From: Cafeteria roenbergensis
Taxonomy: Eukaryota; Sar; Bigyra; Bicosoecida; Cafeteriaceae
DNA length: 64,000 bases
Reading direction: 5' to 3'
Assembly: GCA_008330645.1 (NCBI GenBank)
Contig: VLTN01000037.1
Location: forward strand, 1 to 64,000
Part shown: positions 42,612 through 54,000 of the stretch, in pieces
How positions within the stretch are numbered: position 1 is the stretch's first letter
How the letters are laid out: every line of letters starts with the position of its first letter
The notes under the pieces: model-generated
Seen by the model: only the letters and a program-made list of their open reading frames with translations
Told to the model about the DNA's origin: nothing
Database searches by the model: none
Made by a program: the position numbers and the translations under genes

Positions 42612-43666
42612 TCACAGCTCGCCAATCGGGGACAGCGACGGCGACATGGACGGGCTGAGCGACGGCGACATGGACGGAGAAGCCGCCCCGGCAGGCGCCT
42701 GGCGCTGCCTCAACACGCTGCCCGGCTGCGGAGTGACAGGCTCCTGGCTGGTGTCAAGGCCGTCCCCGCCGACTGACCCGCCGTCCGCCGCGGCTGCGCA
42801 GCCCTCCTCCTCCTCCTCCTCCCCCTCCGCCTCCTCCTCCACGCCATTGTCCCTCTCCTCCGGAAGGTGGGAGCCTGCTTCGGAGGGCCCGCCGGCGAGG
42901 CAGTCCTGCTCGGCCGCCGGGTGGCCAGGAGCAGCGTCGTCAAGCTCGACTGCTGCCGCAGCGGGAGCGGCCCTGTCACCCTCTGGTTGGACTTCACAGG
43001 CCGGCGCGGGAAGGGGGGCGCTCGCAGCCGCCGACTCGAGAGCGCCAGACGACCGTGCGTCTGCTTCAGCCGCCTGCCCCAGCAGCGAGGCTTCCCAGGC
43101 GCGCAGCTCCTCGGCGGGAAGCGCGGGCGCAAGCAAGCGCAGCACAGCGAGCTGGGCCTCCACGCCCGTGGACGCGGCCCGCCGAGCGAGAGCCGGGGCA
43201 GCAGTGCGCTGGGCAAACCTTGCAATCGACTCGGTCGTGGGGCTCAGTGTTCGCGCCACGAGGCTCGCAAAGGACCCTCCGTCCGAGGCCAAAAACCAGA
43301 GGAGCAGCAAGAGCTTCGTCTCAGAGTAGAACGGCGCCCACTGGGCAACCGGCTCAGCCGCAGCCTCCCACAGGCGCACCGCGCCCAGGGCCGCCCACCG
43401 GTGCAAAGCAGCCTTGGACGCTGCCGGCTCGCAGGGCCCTCGAGACACAAGCAGGTGCGTCTTCCACGCCAAGAGGGCCGACGCCCCCAAACTGCGCCGA
43501 ACAGCGCGCACGCCTCAGCATCGCCTTCTTTGCATAGTCTGCCACCGTACTCCATCCCAATGCACCCTGGGGGACACCAAGCCGTTCGCCGCGCGGCTGA
43601 AGCGCTCCCTCAACGGGCGCGAGCTCACATGACAAGCTCGGTCGCAATCTCGGTCAAGCCGCCCAT
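42612..43666 (-). CDS. TB2/DP1/HVA22 (REEP) family ER membrane-shaping protein, two exons
   Basis: Exons 43666-43629 and 43491-42612 (donor GTGAGC, acceptor GCAG, phase 2) encode 305 residues. The spliced start MGGLTEIATELV leads straight into ILGASALLAWKTHLL, the first hairpin of the family. It is followed by LHRWAALGAVRLWEAAAEPV and WAPFYSETKLLLLLWFLA, matching the HVA22/REEP core (W, E, W-x-P-x-Y, K, W). REEPs curve tubular ER. The C-terminal 160 residues are acidic and Ser/Pro-rich and end in MSPSLSPSMSPSLSPIGEL-type repeats, not usual for the family. Without the first exon the protein would lack an ATG near the core. Confidence 0.85.
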
Positions 43667-44149
43667 GGCTGTTCCACGTGTCGGGCGTGCCTCCCAAACT
43701 CCAACAGCCTCGTTCCGGGGATCGCCAGGCGGCGCAGCGGTGGGCAACAGCTGCGCCGCAGCAGAGACGCAACGCGCTGCTCTGTTGGAGCACGCCCTGC
43801 CGGGTGCAACCCTGCTTTGGCTGCTGCTCCCCGTGTGGCGACGTTGGAGCGGCCGCGAAAAGAGCCACCTTGGGCCTGCCCGACACGTGGCGCTTGGTAT
43901 CGTGGCGCCGGGGACCGGCGCTGAATGGGACAGTTCTGCCACGGCACGGCTGAATGACTCTGACTCGGAATTCTGCTGCCCCCCGCCAGAAGTTTTTGGG
44001 GCGAGGACCGGCAGAGCTTCCGCGCCGCCTGCCACCAACGCGCAAACCATCGTCCACAACCCCTGGGCTGCCTCAGGCTCGGTGCTGACCGCCCTCAGGA
44101 CGCCTGGTCCGAGCCCGCGGTGGGGCTGGGGCGCGAGAAGCAGCCGGAT
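43667..44149. promoter_or_regulatory. Divergent intergenic region, REEP-like / fringe-like
   Basis: 483 bp between divergent ATGs. Frames here are short and uninformative. Presumed promoter region for both genes; no TATA box or repeated motif found. Confidence 0.45.
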
Positions 44150-46480
44150 ATGGGCGACGGTCCGCTGCTGGCGGCGCCGCGCCTGGCCGCCAACGCCCGG
44201 CAGGCCTGCCAGGCGACGTGCAGGGGTTTGGGGCGTCTGTTGTGCGCGCGCGTGCCGGCGTCAGAGTCCCACGCCAGCGTTCCGAGGTGGCTCCTGGCGG
44301 GGCTGGCGGTCTTTGCGCTTGTGGTCACGGCCATCGTTGCGCTCGCGCCCCTCCCTGGCCCCCCGCGCAAGGCCAAGTGCCCCCGCCGGGACGTGACGGC
44401 GCGAACACTTTTGCACTCCGCCGCGGAGGGGATGCCGTCGCGGGACAGCCGCTTGCTGGTGGGCATTCAAGTGACGAGCTCGCCAAGCGTGCTCGCGGTG
44501 GGGGTTGACTTGCTCGCGCCCTGGGTGAACGACTTGGTGGTCATTGACACCCCCCGCTCATACGACGGCACACTGCGCCCGAGCGGCGACGTGCTGGGGC
44601 GGCTGGCGGAGCAGCAGATGCGCAAGCGCAACGTTCGGTACATGGTGGCCTCTGTCCCGGAGGGCTGCGCGTTGCAAGAGGGCGGGTGCGAGGCGGCGCA
44701 TGCGCAGGCCACACTGGAGCTGGCGGGCTCGGCCATGGGCGCGGCCGACCACGACCTCTTCGTGCTGATGCGCTCTGACCAGCTCGTGGACGGCCGGGTC
44801 CTCGACGCCGCGGCCGGCGCGAACAAGCGCGCTGTGCTGGTGCTCAGGCGGTTCGTGCACTCGATCAGGTGGCGCCCCGTCGACGGGGCGGAGCAGACGT
44901 CCACCGCCGCCGTGCTGCCATGGGCGGAGCTTCAGCGGCTGGGCGCGGCCGCGGCGGCGGCGCACGCTCAGCAGGTCGCGGGACCCCGGCACACCGGCGC
45001 GGGGGGCGCGCCGCTGCCGGTCGGCGCTCTGCCGCGGGAGGAGGCTGGCTGCTCCAGCCTGCAGGGGTGGGACGCCGATGCCCCGCTGCGCGGCGCAGTC
45101 ACGGTGCTGGGCGCGGGCATCCAGCTGCTGCTGGCCGGCAGTCTGTTCGAGCTGCGGGCGTCTGCTCAGATTTATTTTGCCCAGGCTTGGAACGAGCTGC
45201 CGGCCCGATCTGCCACGGCGCTGGCGGTGCGGGCGCTCGAGGACGGCGTCGACCTGCTGCGCTGCACCACTTCACAGTTTGGCGACGCGCGCGCGGACGA
45301 CGCGGCGTGCGGCCCTGGCGCCGGGTGCGGGTCGGGCGCGCCGCCCAGGAGGCAGGTGCTCGTCGCGGACGACTGCGGCCGCCTCCGCCGCACCCTCTCA
45401 GTCGACTTCGAGGGGGGGCTGCCCGTCAACTTTGGCAGGTCGGTGGCCGACCGGCTCATGGCGCTGAACGACGAGGTGCGCACGGCGTGGGCCAGCGTCG
45501 CTGCCCCAGGAACCACGGCCGCGGCCCCCCAGCGTCTGCTTCCCGGCCACAGCGACCTGCTCGACGGCGGCCCGTGCTCCGGCCGGGCGGTGTATCAGCT
45601 GGGGTTGGACCCGAGCGACATCGTCATCGCCATCGTGACGTCGTCGGGGGCCCACGACCGGCTGTGGGAGGCGCAGACGACGTGGATTCCGCGCGCTCGC
45701 GACCTCGGCATCAGCATCGTCTACATCAGCGACACGGACGACCCGTTCATCCCCACGATGAGCTGCCCCAACTGCACGGCCGACAAGTTCGGGCTCAAGT
45801 GGAAGACGCGCTTCTCCTTCCTGCACATGCTGGAGGCGTTCCCGCACGCCAAGTGGCTGTTCCGGGCCATGGACGACACGTACGTCGCCGTGGACAACCT
45901 CGTCTTCCACCTGGCCCAGCTGGACCCGTCCGAGCGCGTCTACCTCGGGGACCCCTACTACTACGCCCGGGACGGCAGCGTGCAGGTCCTGCCCATCATG
46001 CAGAAACCATTTCCCTTCACGCACCCCAGCTACCCAGTGGAGGCGTACCCGGGCGGCGGCTGCGGCTGGATCCTCAGTCGCCCCGCCGCCGAGTTTGCCA
46101 TGGAGCGCGTGGCCGTGTACGACCGCCTCATCACGGCCAACGAGATCTTCGACGACGTCTTCTGGGGCATGTTTATGAACGACATCGGGCTGCCGATGGA
46201 GCCCGCCAGCTGCCTCACGCAGTCCGCGCTGCTGCCAAGCCACGCCAGGCTCGGTCTCGAGGCCTGCCGCATCCCGCCCGCCTTCCCGCCCCGTCCACAG
46301 ACCATGGTGGACCCGTACCCGTCCATGTACCGGCCCTGCGCCATCCACATGGTGCGCTTCGGCGGGACCATGGCGGCCGTGCACGACGACGTGGAGTCAG
46401 TCTGCAGCGACTTCGGCATCCACTCCCTCGAGTCCACGGCCTTCGAGATGTGCGACGCCTGGGCAGTGGAGTACAGGTAG
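44150..46480 (+). CDS. Type II membrane fringe-like (GT31-type) glycosyltransferase
   Basis: 776 residues from ATG 44150. A 45-residue cytosolic tail is followed by one membrane span (WLLAGLAVFALVVTAIVALA, about 47-66). An N-terminal luminal domain of about 400 residues, rich in Ala and Gly, has no clear family. The C-terminal domain is fringe-like: DIVIAIVTSSGAHDRLWEAQ, WIPRARDLGISIVYISDTDD, KTRFSFLHMLEAFPHAKWLF, and then the metal-binding DxD-type motif in RAMDDTYVAVDNL (about 571-583). YLGDPYYYA, the Gly-rich GGGCGWILS and EIFDDVFWGMF follow. Fringe-type enzymes add GlcNAc or galactose in the Golgi. The frame ends AWAVEYR then TAG. Confidence 0.82.
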   Translation: MGDGPLLAAPRLAANARQACQATCRGLGRLLCARVPASESHASVPRWLLAGLAVFALVVTAIVALAPLPGPPRKAKCPRRDVTARTLLHSAAEGMPSRDSRLLVGIQVTSSPSVLAVGVDLLAPWVNDLVVIDTPRSYDGTLRPSGDVLGRLAEQQMRKRNVRYMVASVPEGCALQEGGCEAAHAQATLELAGSAMGAADHDLFVLMRSDQLVDGRVLDAAAGANKRAVLVLRRFVHSIRWRPVDGAEQTSTAAVLPWAELQRLGAAAAAAHAQQVAGPRHTGAGGAPLPVGALPREEAGCSSLQGWDADAPLRGAVTVLGAGIQLLLAGSLFELRASAQIYFAQAWNELPARSATALAVRALEDGVDLLRCTTSQFGDARADDAACGPGAGCGSGAPPRRQVLVADDCGRLRRTLSVDFEGGLPVNFGRSVADRLMALNDEVRTAWASVAAPGTTAAAPQRLLPGHSDLLDGGPCSGRAVYQLGLDPSDIVIAIVTSSGAHDRLWEAQTTWIPRARDLGISIVYISDTDDPFIPTMSCPNCTADKFGLKWKTRFSFLHMLEAFPHAKWLFRAMDDTYVAVDNLVFHLAQLDPSERVYLGDPYYYARDGSVQVLPIMQKPFPFTHPSYPVEAYPGGGCGWILSRPAAEFAMERVAVYDRLITANEIFDDVFWGMFMNDIGLPMEPASCLTQSALLPSHARLGLEACRIPPAFPPRPQTMVDPYPSMYRPCAIHMVRFGGTMAAVHDDVESVCSDFGIHSLESTAFEMCDAWAVEYR

Positions 46481-47119
46481 GGACTCTCTCAGTGTCAGCC
46501 CGAGCGGCGTTTGTGCTCGGTTGTGTTCTCGGTTTTGCTAGTTTTTTGTGTGTCTGGCGGCGATGGCGGAGTGTGAGGGGGGTGGTGATGCTGGTGTGTG
46601 GTGGTGTGTGGGGGGGGTGGGGTGGGGGGTGGGGGAGGGCGCACGTCCTGCTCTCGCGCTGCGGCCGACAGTGGTGCGAGGCTGAGGCCGACGCGGGGAC
46701 GAGGGCCCCATGCGGCTGGCTGGTGAGCGGCGTGTGTGTGTGTGTGTGTGTTGGGCCACGAGCGCCCTGGCGAGGGCGTGGCGCTGCCAGAGTGGCTTGC
46801 GTGCTGCCGCGGCATGCTTGGCCGCGCGCAGGCAGATGCTGATGGCACTGCAACCGGCGCCCGCCCCGGTGTCTCACGCGGTTGCAGACAGGCAAACGGG
46901 GGGCGCACAGGCAAGGGAGCAGGCGGCGCTGTTTCGCGTCGAAGCGCTGCCGCTCGCACCACACACGAACATCCAAACCCTGCCGCGGTGTCGCAGCATC
47001 GCGACGGCTGGCGGAGCGTGGCAGCAGGCCGCGCGCGGACTGTCCCGGCGCGGCGCCGCAAGCCTCCGTGGCTGACTCATACGGGCGCCTAGGCGCCCCG
47101 GCAGAGCTGCAGCGGGCGC
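46481..47119. other. Convergent spacer with G/T-rich simple sequence
   Basis: Separates the stops of the fringe-like and carboxylesterase genes. It contains a long G/T-rich run at about 46570-46640 (TGTGTGGTGG and long G runs) and a clean (GT)9-type tract at 46731-46751. The short ORFs here are low-complexity products of these repeats. No gene recognised. Confidence 0.6.
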
Positions 47120-49020
47120 TTAGTCGCCGAAGATGAGGGAGGGCGGCACGGGGATGGTGTCCCAGACGTCGCAGACCTCCTTCTTGATGTTGGCCGTGGG
47201 CACGGTGCCGTTGGCGCCGGTGTTGATGGCCAGGATGACGTCCTGCGACGGGTCGTAGGCCGGCCAGGCGGGGTCCTGGGCGCCGTTGGGGTCGCCGTTG
47301 GCGGCGAAGCGGGTCCAGTAGCGGACGAAGCGGTCGGCGAGGTGGTTCTCGTCGTCGGACCAGAGCATGAGGTCGAAGTGGTACACCATGGCGAGCTCGC
47401 TTCCGTGGAAGCAGCCCTTGTTGGGCACGAAGAGCTCCACGGCCTCAAGGACGTGCTCGTAGAAGTAGGTGAAGACCGGGGACTTGCGGCCCGGCGCCTG
47501 GGCCATCCAGCGGGAGGAGCGGCGCGTGGGGCAGCTGAGGAGGCCGTCCCCGATGATGTGGGTCTCCGCCCACCACGGGTTGGTGTAGTCCTCGGGGGGG
47601 TAGTACGGGGCGACCTTGTCTGCGATGGGCTTGCTGAAGCGCTGCTCGAGGTAGGGCATGTAGCCGGTCGCGTTGAGGTCCTTGGGGGCGCGGGAGAACT
47701 CGGTGCCCTCGTCGGCGTTGCTGCCGAGCAGGGTGGGGACGTCGTGGATCTTCCCGGCGGCGGCAAGCACCTCGGGGAAGTCGGTCAGGTCGACGCCGTC
47801 GATGGTGGGCGCCCAGTCCACGGTGGCCTGGCCGGCGGAGGTGTGCTTGCCGCCCTCGAGGATGTCGCTCATGTTCTTGCCGCGGAGGCAGGTGAGCACG
47901 GCGTCGGAGGAGCTGATGTCCGCCACCACGGCGGCGTCGGTCTCGTCGGCGCTGGGGTCCGCGCAGTTGAGCTGCTTGGCCAGGCGCACGAACTTGATCT
48001 CAGAGAGGCTGAGCGGCATCGCGGCCCAGGGGGCAAAGGGCCCGCTCTCCATGGCGGCGCGCTGGAAGAGCCCGGCGGAGCGGGGGGACACGAGGTGGCA
48101 GGAGGTGGAGGCGGCTCCAGCGCTCTCGCCAAAGAGCATCACGTTCTTCGGGTTGCCGCCGAAGGAGGGGGCGGCGCGGATGGCCCACTTGAGGGCCGCG
48201 CGCTGGTCCTGCAGGCCGAAGTTGCCGTTGGACCCGTCCGAGGTCTGCTTCTGGATGCTCTGGCTGGCGAGGAAGCCGAAGGCGCGCAGGCGGTAGTTCA
48301 CGGTGATCATGATGACGTCCTCGACCATGGAGATGTCCTTGTCGGCCCAGTAGAAGAAGAAGGAGCCGCTGCCGCTCTTCCACGAGCCGCCGTAGATGAA
48401 GACCATGACCGGGAAGCCGCCGGGGGGCGCGGGCTTGTTCGGCTTGTACACGTTCAGGTACAGGCAGTCCTCGGAGATCTCGGTGCCGATGGTCATGGCG
48501 CCTTCGCCCTGCGGGCAGCTGGGGCCGAACCAGTCGGCGTTGAGGAGCTTAGTCCAGTTGGTCGGGCCGGTGGGCGGCTGCCACCGCAGGGGGCCCACGG
48601 GCGGCTGGGCGAAGGGGATGCCCAAGAAGTGCTGCGACTTGTTGGACTCCGTCACGTAGCCGCGAATGGGGCCGAAGGGGGTGAAGACGTCCACGGTCGA
48701 GTTTCCGTCAAAGCGGCTGCGCACGCTCTGGCGCACCTCCTCGAGCGGGCGCTGCTGCGGAAGGGCGCTGGCCAGCGGGGCCGCGGCCATCGCGCCCAGC
48801 AGGGCGGCGCACACGAGCCTGCGACGCAGGGGCAGGCGGGGCGGGCCGAGGCAGCGGCTGGCAAGGCGGCAGGCGGCGTTGGCGCCAACACGCCAGGCGG
48901 TTCAACTTGCGCAGCTCTCAGGGGAAGCGGCAGCTGCTGCTGCTGCTGCAGCTGGCGAGCGCGCCCTCCCCGCGCCCGCGCTCGCCGGGGGCTTCGCTGC
49001 GTGCAAGCGGCTCACTTCAT
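47120..49020 (-). CDS. Secreted type-B carboxylesterase, two exons with a 5-nt first coding exon
   Basis: Alpha/beta-hydrolase of the carboxylesterase/cholinesterase family. The main exon (48818-47120) has no usable ATG in frame. Joining ATGAA at 49020-49016 (donor GTGAGC) to the acceptor at 48818 gives MKLVCAALLGAMAAAPLASA, a textbook signal peptide, and a 567-residue protein. Family marks are FLGIPFAQPPVGPLRWQPP, EDCLYLNVYKP, the oxyanion FIYGGSWKSGSG, nucleophile GESAGAAS (Ser about 232), acid NADEGTEF (Glu about 370) and CFHGSELAMVYH (His about 472). The triad is therefore complete. Several NxS/T sites fit a secreted or vacuolar enzyme acting on esters. Substrate unknown. Confidence 0.92.
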
Positions 49021-49622
49021 GGTTCCGGGCTGTCGGCGACTTGACCGACGCGCGAGTGGCGCCCTCGTCGCCGCAAGAACCCGCCGGCCTGCCAGGCAGA
49101 GCCGCGCTCCACTCGGCCTCAAGCAAGAGCCCAAGGACTCGTCTCGGGCGGCGCCGAGACCTGGGGCATCCCTTGCCTCTCCGCCTCTCTCCCGGATATC
49201 GCCGCGGCGCAATTGCCATCGCAGCGGAATCCGCGTCCGAGCGCGAGGCAGCTCGCGGGTCAGGGCGCAGCGTGGCCGGCGCGTGCACGCTTCGTTCCTG
49301 GGGCAAGTGCAACAGCTGTGGGTGTGTTTGTCGAGCGGCTCGAGCGAGTTTCGTCGGTGGCCGGGCGAAGGGGTCGGGCAGAGATCCTTCGCCACGGCCG
49401 GAGTGGCTCGGCACCTGGGGGCGCGGAGCCCTTGGACGCGGGGCGCTGGTCGCGCTGATCTGGTCGGAAAGCTGCTGGATTCGCGATTGCAGCCAGGATC
49501 GGGGCCGGGCAGAGCACACGCAACGGGAAGTGGGGGCAGTCGTCCCACGGCAGCAATCCTCCGCCCGCGGAAACGTCGCTCAGGCGGTGCGGGTCCGGCG
49601 CCCTGCGTGGGGGCAGGGCCGC
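49021..49622 (-). other. Spacer between carboxylesterase first exon and DsbA-like stop
   Basis: 602 bp between two minus-strand genes, expected to hold the carboxylesterase promoter and the DsbA-like 3' UTR. ORFs crossing it look like GC-rich shadows. No motif found. Confidence 0.4.
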
Positions 49623-50567
49623 CTACTCCGTGGAGGGGGCTCCGACAGCGGCGCGCGGGCCGGCCTCGGAGGCGCCGTTCTCGTTGATGTACGTCTTCCA
49701 CTGATCCAGGGTCCAGCTGGAGGACACGCTGTCATCCTGCAGGCCGTTCGTGATGCACGTCGGCGACACGTGCACGCCGGTCATGCGGGCATGCTTGATG
49801 TACTTCTTCAGGGTCTTGGTGACCCCGACGCCGCCGTCGGCGAGCGGCTCCAGCCGCTTGCGCCACACGGCCTTGTCGATCCCAGCCAGGCCTGCGAGGT
49901 AGCGGGGGGCGGTCGGCGGCGGGGGCGCGACGAGGCTGGTGGGACTGCGGCTCAAGCGCCGGAGCGGGCGGCAAGTGCCGGGGGCGCGGCGCGGCGCGGC
50001 GCGAGGGCACCACGCACACGCAAGCGCGACTCACCAGACACGATCTTCTCGCCCATGGCGTCGTACACGTCTGAGCGGCTCATCGTGTAGGTGACATCGT
50101 CGCCCCACTGCGAGCGCGTCGTGGGGTCCCACACGGCGTCAAGGAAGTCCACCGCTGCCTTTTCGGACTGCTCCTGCACGGCAAGCGCGCCCTCGCAGAG
50201 CATGCCCGACTGGGGGTGCCACGGCTGCGGCAGAAGGTACATGGTGAAGTCCACCGCCCCGGCGCGCTCGGCCTTGAGCCAGGGGAGGACCTCCTTGGAA
50301 AGCCGCTGCCACTCCCGAGAGCAGAACGGGCAGAACGGGTCCTGCGAGGAAGAGCACCGGGAGGCTCGCGCAGCAGCGGGTAGCAAGACCAGGCCCATCC
50401 GCGCTTGGCGCAGAGCGCGCCCAAAGGTGAGCCTCGTGGACACGGGCCCGTGCGTCGCGGAGCCAAGCAACTGCGCGCACCATGTAGAGGGCGATGGTCA
50501 TGCGCGGCGCCGCCGAAGCCAGGAGCTTGATGCCAAGGGGGCCGGTTGCTGCAGTCGCGGCTGCCAT
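49623..50567 (-). CDS. DsbA-like thioredoxin-fold protein, three exons
   Basis: Exons 50567-50481, 50341-50035 and 49891-49623 join in phase to 220 residues. The first donor is the unusual GTGCGC, the second GTGAGT, and both acceptors are GCAG. Splicing places the first strand MTIALYM directly before DPFCPFCSREWQRL, the redox CPFC motif in a thioredoxin fold. A helical insert follows (LCEGALAVQEQSEKAAVDFL). Then comes the cis-Pro loop VHVSPTCITNG with the strand and helix that close the fold (SWTLDQWKTYI). This order (CxxC, helical insert, cis-Pro) is that of DsbA-like proteins. No signal peptide is obvious, so a cytosolic disulfide or glutathione-type oxidoreductase is likely. The specific role is not readable. 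Confidence 0.85.
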
Positions 50568-51046
50568 TTTGCTGCGGGGCTTGGGGGGGGGTGTGCGGGG
50601 GATGGGTGTGGCAGCCTGAGGAAGGAATGGGTTGGTGATCCGTCGGGTCGCGCTCTGCAACTCGCGCGGTCGCCACGCCGCCTGTCACCGCTCCCCAGCG
50701 GCCCGAATCGAGCGCTGCGTTGCTGCGTCCGCGCCGGGCGGTCGCCGGGCCCGTGGCCCGTCCCAGGGCTCGGGGTGCAGCGAGGGCGCGAAAGCTTCAA
50801 CTCGCCGCTTCAAGAACAGTGGCCACGCACACGCGATCCGGGCAACCCGACTCGGTGCCCAATCCAGGCATGGGGCAGACGACTGGGGCCGCGTGCGATG
50901 CTTGCGCGGCTGCGTGGTTGGAATTCTCGTTTTGGTCGGCGGAGCGCGCGCCTGCCAGCTGCACCACGCAAATCAACAAACAGGCGGAGGCTGACGCGCG
51001 CGGCCCTTGATGCCAAAACACGCGCCCGGAAAATCGCTCCGCAGCT
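50568..51046 (-). other. Spacer between DsbA-like start and kinesin-like stop
   Basis: 479 bp between minus-strand genes. GCAACT at 50657-50662 lies 90 bp upstream of the DsbA-like ATG. A G-run is present at 50578-50604. No gene recognised. Confidence 0.45.
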
Positions 51047-54000
51047 CTACCACTTGCCATCAGGACGCTCGCCCTCGGGGTCCAGTCCCAGCGCCTCGAG
51101 CAGCGGGTCGGCGGCCTGCTTGCGGGCAGACTGCGGCCTCGGCGGCTCCGCCCGCCCCGCAGCCCCGGCCCGCGACTCCCGAAACCCGGCTGCGCTGCGC
51201 GGCGCCGCGTACCCGCCCGGGTGTGGCGTCCGCTGTCCGCCTCCGTCCGCGGCCCGCGTGGCGCCAGCCCTCGACTGCGCTCGCTGCCGGGCGTGCGTCG
51301 GCCGGCCCCGCAGCGGGGTGCCCGCCGTCCAGCCACGCGACTCGGCGCCCGCGCCGGCGCTTGCGCGGCCCCCGTGCAGCGTCGCGCCCGCCCCGTCCGC
51401 GGGCGCGGTCCACGCCGCGTCGGCCTCGCGCTGCAACACCCCGAGAGACGCCTCCAGGCGCGTCGCCCTGGCCTCCGCCGCCTCCCGGCCCGCGCGCTCC
51501 GCCATGAGAGCCTGCCTCACGCGCCCGGTGGCCGCCCGCTCCCTCGCCGCCCGAGCCCCCGCTGCTGCCGCCTCCTGCTTCCACCGCTCCGCCTCTGCCG
51601 CCGCCTCCTCCGCCTGCGAGCGCAAGCGCTCCACCGCGGCCTCGACCACCTCAGCGTGCCTGCGAGCGTCCACCAGCGCAAGAGCCTTTGCACGCAGCGC
51701 CCGCCCCAGCCGCAGCACCTCCGACCGCAGCGCCGCCATCTCCGCCTCGGCAGCGCCAGCTCTGCTCGCCACAGCATCCGCCGCCTCTGCGGCATCGGCC
51801 TCCGCCTCCGTGGCGCGACTCAGCAAGTCCTCCGCCCTAGCCTCGGCCGCGGCCGCCCGCTCCTCCGCCTCCGCTCGGCACTCCACCTCCTGCGCCAGCT
51901 GCCGCGCCAGCCTCGCAGCGGGGGGGAGCGCTGACGTCCCGCCTGCCGACACGTCGCCGAACCCCAGCCCTCCCGCCCACGACGAGCTGCCTCCCGTGTG
52001 GGCGCCGCCCCGGCCAAGGCCCCAGCCCTGAGCGGAGCCTCCAGCGTGCTCCTCAGACCGCTCGCCCCCAGCAGCGCCGCCACCCGTGTCTGCGGCGCTG
52101 CCGCCCCGGCCAGCCACACCGCCTCGCCATCCGCCGCCCCCGCGCGCGGCGAAGCCGCCAGAGCCAAACCCGCTCAGGCCACCGCCGTCGTCGGCGCGCC
52201 CGGACGACCCGCTCCCCGCCGAGACTCGCCCGCCCCCCTGACCCCCCTCCGACAGGAGGGCCCCGGACAGGCCTCCCGCCGGTGCCGCACCCCCCGGGTG
52301 GCCGGCGGGCTGCCGCTGCTGCTGCTGCCGCTGCTGCTGCTGCTGCTGCTGCCCAGGCGCGGGCGCCGGCTCTGCCATCGCTTGCACGGCCGTGGCCCCT
52401 CGCTGCGGCGTGACGGGGGTGGCAGAGCCGCCAAAGTGGCCCAAGCCGCGGCCGGGCGTGTCGGCAGGATCGGGGCTGCCAGCGGGGCTCGGCCGCAGGG
52501 GACGCACCCGCGGCGAGTATGACAGGGCCCCGCCGCGCCGGCGCATCCGATCGGACGCCTGGGGCGACTGCGCGTCGCTCCGACGGGGAGTCAGCGACGC
52601 AGCGGCCGGCTCGCGCCGCCCCTGCTGCTGCTGCTGCTGCTGTCGCTGCGTGACCAGCGGCGCTGCCGCTCGCCCTGCTGCCCCCACCGGATCGGCTGCC
52701 TTCCCGGGCCGGGTCCTGTCGGAAGGGCCATGCGGGCTGACTGGGTAGCTCTGCCGCATCGAGGGGCTCTGCCCGAGGGCAGCAAGGCCGGGGCTGGGGG
52801 GCGCCTGCCAGGCAGCGGGCGAGGCCGGTGCGGCGGCGGCGGCGGCGGCGGCGGCGGCTTGGGCGTCTGGTGTGTCGGCTGGCCCAACGGACAGAGGCCG
52901 CAGCGCAGCCCGGCTGGGCCGCGCGCCTGAGGGGCGCAGGATCTGGTGTTCCTCTGGCCTACTGCCCGGGGCGTCCGCCGGGGCTTCCGACGGGCCGGCC
53001 GGCGCGTCGCTCGACGAGGGTGACAGCGGCCAGAGCGGGGTGACGGGGTCGATCTCGTCGCCGCCACCCGCGCCGCCGCCAGCAGCGTCGCCCCGCGATG
53101 CGGATGGTGATCTTGCGCTGGCGGCGTCGGACCGATACCCCGACGGCGCAGGCGACTCGCCCGACCCGCCGCGGCCCCCGCCAGCGTCGCCGCCCCCCGT
53201 CGCAGCGACCGCAACCCCTGCCGCGGCGGCGCCCCCGGCCGCCAGCCTGGCCCGCCAGGCCGTCATGGACCGCCTCCAGCGGCCGGCGAAGCGGAGCGAC
53301 GCGGAGCACGCCCTCACGCCCGCGCACTCCTCAGATCCCGGCAGAGCCACGGAAGTGAGCATCACGGCGCCCACTGACGCGTCGGTGGCCGGCAGAGCCA
53401 GCACCGCCACCGCCGCGTGGGATGCGGCGGCGTCCCCGACCACCTCTGAGGCGTCCGCCGCCGCCTCCTCCGCGGCGGCGCCATCGCCGGCCGCCGCGGC
53501 GCCAGCCCCCTCGCCATCCGGCCCGCGCGGGGCCACGGTGGCCTGCCAAGCCTCCACAGCCAGCATCACGGCGTGGAGCGCCGCGGCCCAGCTCGGCACC
53601 TGCTTCCCGCCCGAGCCGGCCGGCTCCGGCTCCAGGGTGGGCGCGAGCCGAACCACCGTGACGCTTGGGCAGGTGACTGCCGTCGCGGCTGTGTCGCCGT
53701 GGCTGCCTGGGCCCGTGCCGACGTCGGCCTGGATGCGGACGACGTCGTGGGAACCCGGCTCTGCCGACCGGACGGCGCGCAGGGGGGGTGCGCTGGCGGC
53801 TGCCCGAAGCATCTCGCCGACCTCGGCGGCGCCCGGCGCCGCCACTGCCCATGCCCCCGTCGCTGAGAGACGCTGGGCGTCGATCGACCAAGCGACTTCT
53901 GCCGCGCGCTCGTCCACGCGGGCAGCCTCCTTGAGGGCGTCACGCAGCGGCGCGTCGCCCGGCCCGCGCACCCTGAGCCAGCTGAGCGCCAGCCCGACGT

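Noticed and set aside
46538-46759. Small His/Thr-rich protein encoded in the GT-rich spacer
   Set aside because: The sequence is a translation of (CA)n simple repeats.
47342-49687. Plus-strand frame of 781 residues opposite the carboxylesterase
   Set aside because: Gly/Val/Ala-rich shadow with no motif; the minus strand carries the full catalytic triad.
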